A stretch of DNA of 36,817 bases from Magnetococcales bacterium DCbin4 (GTDB taxonomy: Bacteria; Pseudomonadota; Magnetococcia; Magnetococcales; UBA8363). Numbering within the stretch: position 1 is the first letter of the stretch; each line of letters starts with the position of its first letter. Below the pieces are notes generated by a model. It made no database searches. It was not told where the DNA came from and was given only the letters and a program-made list of their open reading frames with translations. A program made the translations under genes and the position numbers. This document shows positions 29,101 to 36,087 of the stretch, one piece after another. The DNA lies in contig PEAN01000036.1 of assembly GCA_002753735.1 (NCBI GenBank), positions 1-36,817 on the forward strand, given 5' to 3'.

Positions 29101-29617
29101 AAAACATCCCAACCGACCTGTCACCTATGTTTCCTGGTTTGAAGCCATGGCGTATTGCCGTTGGTTGAGCGAACAAAGGGGGAAAACCATATGTCTTCCC
29201 TGCGATACTTTGTGGCAAACGGCAGCAACCTTTTCACAAGGAGACGAATACCCATGGGGAAAGAAGACCCCAACCCCAGAGTTGGCCAATTTTGGCAATA
29301 ATGTTGGTAGTCCGACTCCGGTAGGAATTTACCCTGCAGGTAACGGACCCTTGGGTCATTGTGACTTGGCGGGTAATGTATGGGAGTGGTGCCGAAACCT
29401 CTATGACAATAGCAGTCTTCCTGTCAATGCAACACCATTGGACCCAGAAAATATAACAGAAGGCAGTATCCCATGCGTCAGAGGTGGATCTTGGTCCGGT
29501 CCAGCGTCTTTCGACCAAGCACCGACTTTCCTTAAGGTTGGCTTCCGAAGTGGCTACCCTGCGGAGGAAAGCCTAGGCGCTCTAGGCTTTCGCCTCGCCG
29601 CCCCCGCCAGCCGTTGA
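26198..29617 (+). CDS. Metallophosphoesterase-NACHT-FGE/lectin-fold NLR-like protein (paralogue A)
   Basis: A 1139-residue multidomain protein. Residues 1-330 are a calcineurin-like metallophosphoesterase with all metal motifs: SDLH (7-10), GDLTNRG (47-53), GNHD (87-90), HH (224-225) and GHMH (254-257). Residues 415-620 are a NACHT-type STAND ATPase: Walker A GQPGSGKST (425-433), Walker B ILLDGLDE (528-535) and the TSR sensor (564-566). A helical region follows, then from about 910 an FGE-sulfatase/SUMF1 domain (GNVWEW, CVRGGSW, LGFRLA) without the catalytic cysteine pair, so probably a ligand-binding scaffold. AAGGAA precedes the ATG. The architecture resembles NLR-like conflict proteins: FGE as sensor, NACHT as switch, phosphoesterase as effector. 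That assignment of roles is inference. Confidence 0.85.
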   Translation: MRWLHLSDLHMGAPGRSQWWQVHQEFKKSILQDVADKGHPDVIFITGDLTNRGAKKEFELLDQFLNELRDWLRPQNQAEPLIIPVPGNHDLVRPKGMASLKFNVLKNFNMGREDPQIAFLLDTLWNKKKTQFFKPLFGNYQEWLKRSILPPLEQRGIKFTPSHFPGDLLVHLELPDKMPLSVVGLNSAWLALDDTADGRLEVATEQLQALGPILEDRAALLLMHHPPAWLSEAARDRFRETLYTPDRFLACLHGHMHKHRTETIAISGGKPRCHLQGASLFGLERFGTRNETRLMGYAWGELQPDKTIRLWPRKREVTGNGEALFLHDPSFGAEHPDGVPVCSWTPGTTSPQETIDLSPWLRSLLSRVDHINIPEISSKAVWEKNVNRFPIERLFTPLNIRHENLEGPLPIVSLLPKHKHLLLEGQPGSGKSTFLKFAITMFARDALGMECPDSTSWRKRFLGLEDHETPPLPLFLRLSELANFLAKEATESPNDRFRLLDLLDRTTDAQPGWRKYWEQKLIDGHVVILLDGLDEVDDDLLRKRVFDIVKNTLLHWNQTRIVVTSRPFGISLMQTLEIFHVVIEPFGKEEIKEFLERWISCFYGHSISEHPGSDAINYGDRLGNAILERPAIRNLAATPIILTCLCAVYKEEQLPEWRSRCYMVVIDWLLSSRKQMRRNAGFKDELTIHAIGLLAYSMMCGSEEKSKQTLWDRDHAIRAIDPIISRKFPELSGEERHQKKIAWLFFECRNSGIIEEAGLGHIRFCHLTFQEFMAAQKLSWMEEHEAWFIIKTRLDNLLWWETIDMLTGCLLKEGNGPMDRLLERVLTLLGPNPSLADNARVAGITGRLLASIPTKNYHPPREIEEKFRELLEQAMAIFTQEGATKVPIQTRIAAAEAIGQGCDPRLNQDQLIEVPGTGWKLGKYLVSVQEFQRFVEQGGYDEPQWWSKTWPLRKKHSRTNPEYWETQIKHPNRPVTYVSWFEAMAYCRWLSEQRGKTICLPCDTLWQTAATFSQGDEYPWGKKTPTPELANFGNNVGSPTPVGIYPAGNGPLGHCDLAGNVWEWCRNLYDNSSLPVNATPLDPENITEGSIPCVRGGSWSGPASFDQAPTFLKVGFRSGYPAEESLGALGFRLAAPASR
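29483..29614 (+). other. Candidate hypervariable C-terminal segment, paralogue A
   Basis: Codons from GGSW to the end of paralogue A. The anchors GGSW and LGFRLAA are conserved with paralogue B, while the codons between differ at most positions and include a six-codon length difference. This is where diversity-generating retroelements place their variable region in FGE/C-type-lectin targets. Several codons here (GAG, GAA, CTA) do not end in C, so this copy fits an adenine-mutagenised AAC-rich template less well than paralogue B and may be older. Confidence 0.4.
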
Positions 29618-29652
29618 TTCTTGGTTGTTGTTTTATTGTTTTTTTGTGGGGT

Positions 29653-29671
29653 CCAGGGGCGAAGCCCCTGG
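29653..29671 (+). terminator. GAA-loop hairpin after paralogue A
   Basis: CCAGGGGC and GCCCCTGG form a perfect 8-bp stem closed by GAA, 35 bases past the stop of paralogue A. A degraded version lies at the same place after paralogue B (35931-35949). It could be a terminator, or, by analogy with the hairpins that follow DGR variable regions, a homing determinant. Confidence 0.5.
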
Positions 29672-29682
29672 TCGTTGTAACA

Positions 29683-29996
29683 TGACAAAGCAAAATGACA
29701 AAATGAGCGTTTTTTGTCACTTTTATTGATTTAAAATGGTTTTTTCCACCCTACACATCCATCCCGCATGCCATGATTGTCAAACTCATGAACAAATGTG
29801 TCATCTTGTCAGCACAATGTCAGCAATAGTGACACTTTTGTCCATGAAGAATGACAAACGACGGCCTTTTTTGTACGTCAGAGTGACATTCTGTCCGTTT
29901 AAACTGACAAACTTCCCCTTGAATGACATTTTCGTCACTCTTAATTGACAAAACGTCTGACATTGCCGAACAATGCCTGTCACCGACCCCTTGACA
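29683..29996. repeat. Cluster of 16 TGACA/TGTCA repeats
   Basis: This non-coding stretch contains ten TGACA (starting 29683, 29696, 29830, 29852, 29884, 29905, 29924, 29946, 29958, 29992) and six TGTCA (29715, 29779, 29799, 29807, 29818, 29978). About 0.6 would be expected by chance. Several neighbours are 19-22 bp apart, roughly two helical turns, and the right half is mainly direct TGACA copies often followed by AAAC or TTCT. It ends at the promoter of the following operon. It looks like an iteron-like or regulator-binding array. Confidence 0.6.
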
Positions 29997-30019
29997 TAAG
30001 AAAACAGTCGATCAATATT
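29991..30019 (+). promoter_or_regulatory. Promoter of the three-gene conflict operon
   Basis: TTGACA (29991-29996), a 17-base spacer, and AATATT (30014-30019) in an A/T-rich setting, 63 bases before the first start codon. The -35 is itself the last TGACA of the repeat cluster, so a protein bound to those repeats would compete with RNA polymerase. Confidence 0.5.
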
Positions 30020-30081
30020 TACAATTATTTTGTATCATCCAACTTCACGGTCTCATCATAAAAATTTACCGCGTCAAGACG

Positions 30082-30936
30082 ATGACCAGTCCTGCCTCCC
30101 CTTCCCCGGCGCCTCTGAACCTTTTTGCCCTGGCCCAGGCCAATGATCCGGCTTTGGAGCGACAATTTGCAGCACAAAGCGCAGGCACGTCCACCAACGC
30201 AACCGCCTTGCGTGACATGAGCGCATTGGTTTTTGCAACGGGAAACGTGACGGTCAACATGCGTATCGATGTCATGAACCAGTTTTTCGCTACCGAGCAC
30301 ATGACCAACATCTACGAGTGGGCGAAAGAACATTCATTGCATCATGGAAGAACACAGGAGGAATTGCTCAGGGAAAAATTGGGACGATGGTATGAACAAC
30401 GCGTAAAATTTGATGAAGCTTTTATTGATGGTAATCAATTTCGCTATGGAGCCTTGAATATTGACAGCCTGGGACCTTCCAAGTTTGGCGACCTTTGCGT
30501 CGTCATCAAAGAACCCTTTTGGGACGATCACCCCGTCGCCTATCTCAAAGGGGACAGTTTGAAAACGTTCATGGACAGTCACCATAATTTATTGGAGGAT
30601 AGGTTACGCGTCTCCGTCTCCAGCAAAGACCGGCGTCACCAAATGATGGCACTCAAACATTCGTCTCACTTGACACAATGGGAGAAAAAAGATTGGCCGA
30701 GAAAAGTTTGTTACACAGATGAATTCGTTGAGGCAATTTTTGTCAAATCATTTACCTCTTCACAGATCCAAGAAGTTCGCATTGATAAGGGCTTGTTTTT
30801 CAGAATGAATAATATCGCTTTCAATAACAACGCAAGAATTCAGTGCACCCCAGAAGAAATATTTCAAGCAAATTCGTTTGAAATCATTAATAAAATATTG
30901 CACCGACTTGGTATACCATTGAAGGTTATTTGTTGA
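30082..30936 (+). CDS. Unknown protein, possible ADP-ribosyltransferase-like effector (DUF3626-like)
   Basis: A 284-residue soluble protein. I do not recognise it with certainty. YGALN (122-126) followed by KFGDLCVVIKE (134-144), and later DEFVEAIFVKSFTSSQIQEVRI (213-234), resemble the layout of DUF3626 proteins. In that layout, and in DarT-type ADP-ribosyltransferases, a catalytic glutamate lies in an E-A-hydrophobic strand before an S-x-x-I-x-x-V/I helix; Glu217 would be the candidate. If so, it could be a toxic effector controlled by the large protein two genes downstream. The N-terminal 50 residues are Ala/Pro-rich and probably disordered. It lies directly before the next gene on the same strand. 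The ATG has only a weak ribosome binding site. Confidence 0.45.
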   Translation: MTSPASPSPAPLNLFALAQANDPALERQFAAQSAGTSTNATALRDMSALVFATGNVTVNMRIDVMNQFFATEHMTNIYEWAKEHSLHHGRTQEELLREKLGRWYEQRVKFDEAFIDGNQFRYGALNIDSLGPSKFGDLCVVIKEPFWDDHPVAYLKGDSLKTFMDSHHNLLEDRLRVSVSSKDRRHQMMALKHSSHLTQWEKKDWPRKVCYTDEFVEAIFVKSFTSSQIQEVRIDKGLFFRMNNIAFNNNARIQCTPEEIFQANSFEIINKILHRLGIPLKVIC

Positions 30937-30942
30937 GTGCCA

Positions 30943-31548
30943 ATGATGATAAAACTTTGCGCAATATCCAAAAAAGATGGCTGGGCTGTCATTCAGACTC
31001 CGGAAGGACTTCGCCTTTTGCGTCCTCCTTACACCGAGGATCAATGCCCTTTCCTCCACGATTCGGATGTCATCCGACTTTTGTCTGAGCCGGGTTTTGA
31101 TGCCGTCATCGAAGAACCCACCATGCCTGACCTGGCCAGCGTCATTACCCATCTCAAGACCACCATGGTCGAAACCAACGCAGAAGAACCTTTGGCGCAC
31201 CCAAAGGAAGTAGGACGTTTTCTTTTACAGACTGCCCCCCCTGATTTCATTCGGCATTCCCTCGAACGAATACAGAATGAACTCCTCCCCCAACGTCAGT
31301 TCATTCCCTCGATCAAAGTTCTGAGAATTCTGGAAGAATCGGACGCAGCCAAAGCGGACCCACTACTGCACGATGATGTAAAGAAACTACTCAATGATGC
31401 GATGGATTCTCTGGAGTCTGATAATAATGACATATCCGGGACAAACATATTGGATTACTTTGCAAGGGCCAGGAAAATACAGACATATCACACACCGATA
31501 TCTGAAGATATTCAGCGTGAGGGTCAAATTCTCAAGCCCGCAGCCTAG
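30943..31548 (+). CDS. Unknown protein between the candidate effector and the NLR-like sensor
   Basis: A 201-residue soluble protein, not recognised. The first 60 residues look like a small beta-rich module (KLCAISKKDGWAVIQTPEGLRLLRPPY); the remainder is mostly helical and acidic. It begins within seven bases of the preceding stop and ends immediately before the next gene, so the three are one operon. A GTG at 30937 is an alternative start. It may be an adaptor or inhibitor linking effector and sensor, but only the position supports that. Confidence 0.6.
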   Translation: MMIKLCAISKKDGWAVIQTPEGLRLLRPPYTEDQCPFLHDSDVIRLLSEPGFDAVIEEPTMPDLASVITHLKTTMVETNAEEPLAHPKEVGRFLLQTAPPDFIRHSLERIQNELLPQRQFIPSIKVLRILEESDAAKADPLLHDDVKKLLNDAMDSLESDNNDISGTNILDYFARARKIQTYHTPISEDIQREGQILKPAA

Positions 31549-31557
31549 GTGCAATGC

Positions 31558-34500
31558 ATGGCAACCTTACAGACCATCGTATTTTATTCCTACAAAGGGG
31601 GCGTTGGACGGACCCTGGCCTTGGCAAGTCTGGCAAAATATCTGGCCCGTGAGGGGAAAAAAACCTTTTTAATCGACTTCGACCTGGAGGCCCCGGGGCT
31701 GCACTATAAACTGAATCTGGTCGAAAAAGTTTCCGGGGGCATGGTCGATCTGCTACACGATTTTGCCACGCACAAAGAAAATCCCGAACAAAAACTTCCG
31801 AAATTGGTGTTGCAGCCTCGTTTTATCGAACAGGAACAAGGACTATGGCCCGGATTTTCCCCCGTGCGATTCCTTGCCGCCGGCAACCCCCGGGATCCCG
31901 GCTATTGGCAGCGCCTCGCCCGATTGAACTGGCATGACATTTTTTATGGCCCCGCCCCATGGGGCGTCCCCTTCTTTGTCGAACTGAAAGAAATCATCCG
32001 CGAATTTTATGATCCCGACTTTCTTTTGATCGACGCTCGTACCGGCGTCACGGAAATCGGAGGGGCAGCCCTGACCCTGATGGCGGATCAGGCAATCTGT
32101 CTTTTTGTCAATAATGATGAAAATATTGAGGGAATCCGGTCGATCATGCGCAGTGTCCGCGCCACCATGCGGCCCCCTGGAGCCGAGCTGATCGGAGTGA
32201 TCCCCGTCGTGACCCGCATTCCGGAAAAAATGACTTCCGAAAACGACCTGATCACGAAACTCAAAGAAAAGTTCAATGAACCCACGAAACACCTTGCCGC
32301 CACCCTGAACATCAACAAAATTTTCCTCCTTCATACCTATCCGTCCCTGGAATTGAACGAGTTCCTTGAAGGAAAAATCAATATTCCATCCGACAGCGCC
32401 CTGGGGATGGACATGGAAAAATTGTTTGAATTTTTGTCTCCCAAACCACCCATACCACCCGATCGCCCCCTGCGTTGGCTTCACCTGTCCGATTTGCACA
32501 TGGGCGCCCCTGGCCGATCCCTTTGGTGGCAGGTGCATCAGGAGTTTAAAAAAAGCATCCTTGAAGAGGTCAAGCGCAAAGGGCCTCCCGATGTGATTTT
32601 CCTCACCGGGGATTTGACCTGGAGGGGGCAACCTGAAGAATTTCAATTCCTGGACCATTTTCTTAAAGAGTTATCAAGCTGGTTGCATACCCCGGGTCAC
32701 CCCGATCCATTGATCCTCCCCGTTCCGGGCAATCATGACCTGGTTCGCCCCAAGGGAATGGCGTCCCTCCCCTACGCCATTTTGAAAGAATTCAACAAAG
32801 GTCGGGAACATCCCGAAATCGCCATCCTGCTGGACACCCTGTGGAAAGAAAATGACGCAACCTACTTCACCCACATCTTTAAACATTATCAAGAGTGGCT
32901 GGAACGTTCCATCCTCCCCCCCCTGAAACAATGCGGCATCACGTTCGCCATTTCCCATTTCCCCGGAGACATGTTGGTTCACCTTGACCTGCCGGGGAAA
33001 ATGCCCCTGTCGGTGGTAGGACTCAATTCGGCATGGCTGGCGCTGGATGATACGGCCGATGGACGGTTGGAAGTGGCCACGGAACAATTGCACACCCTGC
33101 TCCGCCCCGGACCGGGAGGGGAATCGCCCTTGAGTGTGCTGGAAGATCGGGCCGCCCTGCTGCTCATGCATCATCCCCCCTCATGGTTTTCGGAAGCGGC
33201 GCGGGATCGGTTTCGGGAGACCCTCTATACCCCGGACCGGTTTTTGGCCTGCCTGCATGGTCACATGCACAAACACCGCACCGAAGCCATCGCCATCTCG
33301 GGGGGCAAACCCCGTTGCTACCTCCAGGGGGCCTCTCTGTTTGGTCTGGAACGGTTTGGCACCCGCAATGAAACCCGACTCATGGGGTACGCCTGGGGTG
33401 AACTGCAACCGGACAAAACGATTCGCCTTTGGCCCCGGAAACGGGAAGTGACCGGCAACGGCGAAGCCCTGTTCCTGCATGATCCCTCTTTCGGGGCTGA
33501 ACATCCCGACGGCGTTCCAGTGTGTTCATGGACACCAGGGACCCCCTCCCCGCAGGAAACCATCGACCATTCCCCCTGGCTGCGTTCCCTGCTGGACCAG
33601 GTCGATCACATCAACATCATGGGGATCAGCTCCAAGGCAGGACGGGGACAAAGCGCCAACCGCTACCCCATCGAACAGTTGTTCACCACCCTGCGCAGCC
33701 GCGGCGAAACCACGGACGGAAATCTATCCCTGGCCGATCTGTTCCCCAAACACAAACATCTGCTCCTCGAAGGACAACCGGGGGCGGGCAAGAGTACCTT
33801 TCTTAAACTTGCCGCCACCATGCTCGCCCGTGATGCCCTGGGGATCGAGTGTCCCGACAGCACCTCCTGGCGCAAACGGTTTCTCGGACTGGAAGATCGT
33901 GAATCCCCCCCGCTCCCCCTGTTCCTCCGTCTTGCAGAATTGGCAAATTTCCTGACCAGGGAGGCCACCGCCAGCCCGAATGATCGTTTTCGCCTGCTCG
34001 ACCTCCTCGACCGCACGACGGATGCCCAACCGGGGTGGCGGAACGATTGGGAACAAAAATTGAACGGCGGACAGGTCGTCCTTCTTCTGGACGGTCTGGA
34101 TGAAGTGGACGACGACTCTTTGCGGGAACGGGTGTTCGCGATTGTCAAGAATGCCCTCCTCCATTGGAAGCAAACCCGGATCGTGGTCACCAGCCGTCCC
34201 TCCGGGGTGGAATTGATGCAAAACATGGGTTTTTTCCATGGGGTGATCGAACCCTTCGGCAAAGAGGAAATCAAGGAGTTTTTGGATCGATGGATCGCCT
34301 GTTTCTACGGCATTTCCTTCAACGAACCTCCCGGGGGCGAGGCGGGGCGTTATGGTGCTCAACTTGAAAAAGCCATCCTGGACCGCCCCACCATCCGCCG
34401 ACTGGCCACCAACCCGGTCATGCTCACCTGCCTGTGTGTCGTGCATTGGAATGAAGGACAACTGCCCGAAGGGCGATCCCGGGTTTATATGGCGGTCATC

Positions 34501-35904
34501 CGTTGGCTGCTCTCCTCCCGAAAAACTTTACGGGAAAAGGCAGGCTTTAACAATGGATTCACGGAACGCGCCATGGTCGTGCTGGCCTATGCCATGATAG
34601 GCGGCAGCAGGGGAGGAAAAAAACTGTCAATTTGGGATTGGGAAGAGGCCATCCGGGCAATCGATCCCATCGTGGCACGCGATTTTTCCGGGTTATCCGA
34701 GGAAGAACACCGCCATAAAGGGAGGGCCTGGCTCCGTTTTGAATGCCTCAACAGTGGCATCATCGAAGAAGTGGGGCTGGGCCGCATCCGGTTTTGGCAT
34801 TTGACCTTTCAGGAATTCATGGCGGCCCGGCAACTTTCCTGGATGGAGGAACAGGAAGCATGGTCCGTGATCCAACCCCGACTGGACAATCTGCAATGGT
34901 GGGAAACCATCGGCCTACTCCCGGGATGCCTGTTGGACGGGGGTCATGGACCGATGGACCGGTTGCTTGAACGGGTATTGACCCTGCGCGGTTCCACCCT
35001 ATCCCTGGCCGACAACGCCCGGGTCGCCGGGATCATGGGACGACTGCTCGCCCCCATGCCCGCACTGAACTACCAACCACCACGGGAAATCGAGAAAAAA
35101 TACCGGGATCTCCTGGAGCAGGCGATGGCCATCTTTACCCGGGACGGAGCAGCCAAAGTCCCCATAAAAACCCGCATCGCCGCCGCCGAAGCCTTGGGAC
35201 GGGGAGGCGACCCGAGATTGAACCGGGAGCAGTTGATCGAAGTCCCCGGCACGGGGTGGAAGCTGGGAAAATATTTGGTCACGGTCCAGGAATTTCAACA
35301 GTTCGTAGAACAGGGAGGGTATGAGGAACCGCGATGGTGGAACGAAACCTGGACCATTCGGCAAAAGCATTCATGGACCAGCCCAGAGAATTGGGAAACC
35401 CAGACGGAACACCCCAACAGGCCCGTCATCCGCGTTTCCTGGTTTGAGGCCATGGCGTATTGCCGCTGGTTGAGCGAACAGCGGGAAGCAACCATACGTC
35501 TCCCCTGCGAAACTTTATGGCAAACGGCAGCGACCCCTTTGCAAGGAGGTGAATACCCCTGGGAAAATACCGAACCAACGCCGGAGTTGGCCAATTTTGG
35601 TAACAGCGTTGGCAGTCCGACGCCAGTGGGGCTTTACCCGGCGGGTGACGGTCCTTTGGGGCATTGTGACTTGGCGGGTAATGTTTTGGAGTGGTGCCGA
35701 AACCTGTATAAGAACGGTCAGCTACCGGTCGACGCAACGCCGTTGAACCCCAAGGATATCACCAAAGATGATAGCCTATGTGTCAGGGGCGGGTCCTGGT
35801 ACGGCCCGGCTTCCGACCTCCGGGTCGGCAGCCGCGGCGGCATCCGTGCGGGCATCCGCCGCGACCTTCTAGGCTTTCGCCTCGCCGCCCTCATCAGTCG
35901 TTGA
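31558..35904 (+). CDS. MinD-like ATPase-metallophosphoesterase-NACHT-FGE NLR-like protein (paralogue B)
   Basis: A 1448-residue protein. Residues 1-290 form a ParA/MinD-like ATPase whose deviant P-loop is KGGVGRT (13-19), with Arg in place of the usual Lys, followed by LIDFDLEAPGLHY. From about 304 it repeats the architecture of paralogue A: metallophosphoesterase (LSDLHMG, GDLTWRG, GNHD, GHMH), NACHT ATPase (GQPGAGKST near 740, LLLDGLDEVDDD near 842, TSRPSG), a helical stretch and an FGE/lectin domain from about 1224 to the end. The domains are 80-97% alike by eye to paralogue A. Paralogue B has a 12-residue insertion (PGPGGESPLSV region) in the phosphoesterase. The start at 31558 (MATLQTIVFYSYKGGVGRT) is preferred over the GTG at 31549 next to the upstream stop. 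KGGVGR ATPases are known in bacterial conflict systems. Confidence 0.87.
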   Translation: MATLQTIVFYSYKGGVGRTLALASLAKYLAREGKKTFLIDFDLEAPGLHYKLNLVEKVSGGMVDLLHDFATHKENPEQKLPKLVLQPRFIEQEQGLWPGFSPVRFLAAGNPRDPGYWQRLARLNWHDIFYGPAPWGVPFFVELKEIIREFYDPDFLLIDARTGVTEIGGAALTLMADQAICLFVNNDENIEGIRSIMRSVRATMRPPGAELIGVIPVVTRIPEKMTSENDLITKLKEKFNEPTKHLAATLNINKIFLLHTYPSLELNEFLEGKINIPSDSALGMDMEKLFEFLSPKPPIPPDRPLRWLHLSDLHMGAPGRSLWWQVHQEFKKSILEEVKRKGPPDVIFLTGDLTWRGQPEEFQFLDHFLKELSSWLHTPGHPDPLILPVPGNHDLVRPKGMASLPYAILKEFNKGREHPEIAILLDTLWKENDATYFTHIFKHYQEWLERSILPPLKQCGITFAISHFPGDMLVHLDLPGKMPLSVVGLNSAWLALDDTADGRLEVATEQLHTLLRPGPGGESPLSVLEDRAALLLMHHPPSWFSEAARDRFRETLYTPDRFLACLHGHMHKHRTEAIAISGGKPRCYLQGASLFGLERFGTRNETRLMGYAWGELQPDKTIRLWPRKREVTGNGEALFLHDPSFGAEHPDGVPVCSWTPGTPSPQETIDHSPWLRSLLDQVDHINIMGISSKAGRGQSANRYPIEQLFTTLRSRGETTDGNLSLADLFPKHKHLLLEGQPGAGKSTFLKLAATMLARDALGIECPDSTSWRKRFLGLEDRESPPLPLFLRLAELANFLTREATASPNDRFRLLDLLDRTTDAQPGWRNDWEQKLNGGQVVLLLDGLDEVDDDSLRERVFAIVKNALLHWKQTRIVVTSRPSGVELMQNMGFFHGVIEPFGKEEIKEFLDRWIACFYGISFNEPPGGEAGRYGAQLEKAILDRPTIRRLATNPVMLTCLCVVHWNEGQLPEGRSRVYMAVIRWLLSSRKTLREKAGFNNGFTERAMVVLAYAMIGGSRGGKKLSIWDWEEAIRAIDPIVARDFSGLSEEEHRHKGRAWLRFECLNSGIIEEVGLGRIRFWHLTFQEFMAARQLSWMEEQEAWSVIQPRLDNLQWWETIGLLPGCLLDGGHGPMDRLLERVLTLRGSTLSLADNARVAGIMGRLLAPMPALNYQPPREIEKKYRDLLEQAMAIFTRDGAAKVPIKTRIAAAEALGRGGDPRLNREQLIEVPGTGWKLGKYLVTVQEFQQFVEQGGYEEPRWWNETWTIRQKHSWTSPENWETQTEHPNRPVIRVSWFEAMAYCRWLSEQREATIRLPCETLWQTAATPLQGGEYPWENTEPTPELANFGNSVGSPTPVGLYPAGDGPLGHCDLAGNVLEWCRNLYKNGQLPVDATPLNPKDITKDDSLCVRGGSWYGPASDLRVGSRGGIRAGIRRDLLGFRLAALISR
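35788..35901 (+). other. Candidate DGR variable region, paralogue B
   Basis: Between GGSW and LLGFRLA nearly every codon ends in C or is a fixed non-adenine codon: TAC GGC CCG GCT TCC GAC CTC, then AGC CGC GGC GGC ATC, then GGC ATC CGC CGC GAC. This NNC pattern is what adenine-directed mutagenesis of AAC codons in a template repeat would give. The order of fixed positions (GGSW-x-x-P, LR-x, R-x-x-x, R, GFRLA) matches DGR targets with the FGE/lectin fold. No template repeat or reverse transcriptase is in the window. Confidence 0.5.
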
Positions 35905-36087
35905 TTTTTGGTTGTTGTTTTTTTGTGGATCCAGGGACGAACCCCATGGTCAATCAAGATGACAAAACGTCCGACATGTTCAAACGTAACGAAACGTACC
36001 ATAAATACATAAGCGCAGATCTTGATCAATCCAAGAATAGATCTTATCCTGATCCGACAGGAGATTAATCATTGCTCGTATTCATTG
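35905..36087. other. 3' flank of paralogue B, related to the flank of paralogue A
   Basis: No gene is seen. The first 65 bases follow the 3' flank of paralogue A (TGATT.TTGGTTGTTGTTTT, then a decayed CCAGGGAC-GAA-CCCCATGG hairpin at 35931-35949). TGACAAAACGTCCGACAT at 35960 nearly repeats TGACAAAACGTCTGACAT at 29946. The duplication of the two large genes therefore included downstream DNA. Confidence 0.6.

Noticed and set aside
28928-29617. A catalytic formylglycine-generating enzyme
   Set aside because: The fold signatures are present, but the conserved active-site cysteine pair is missing, so a binding scaffold is more likely.
29736-29948. A 70-codon gene in the TGACA-rich gap
   Set aside because: No ribosome binding site and no domain; the codons are generated by the repeats themselves.
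29683-29996. A CRISPR array
   Set aside because: The repeat unit is only five bases, occurs on both strands and lacks constant-length spacers or nearby cas genes.
29618-36087. A DGR reverse transcriptase and template repeat next to the candidate variable regions
   Set aside because: None of the genes here has reverse transcriptase motifs (such as YxDD), and I see no second copy of the LGFRLAA-encoding sequence outside the two variable genes.
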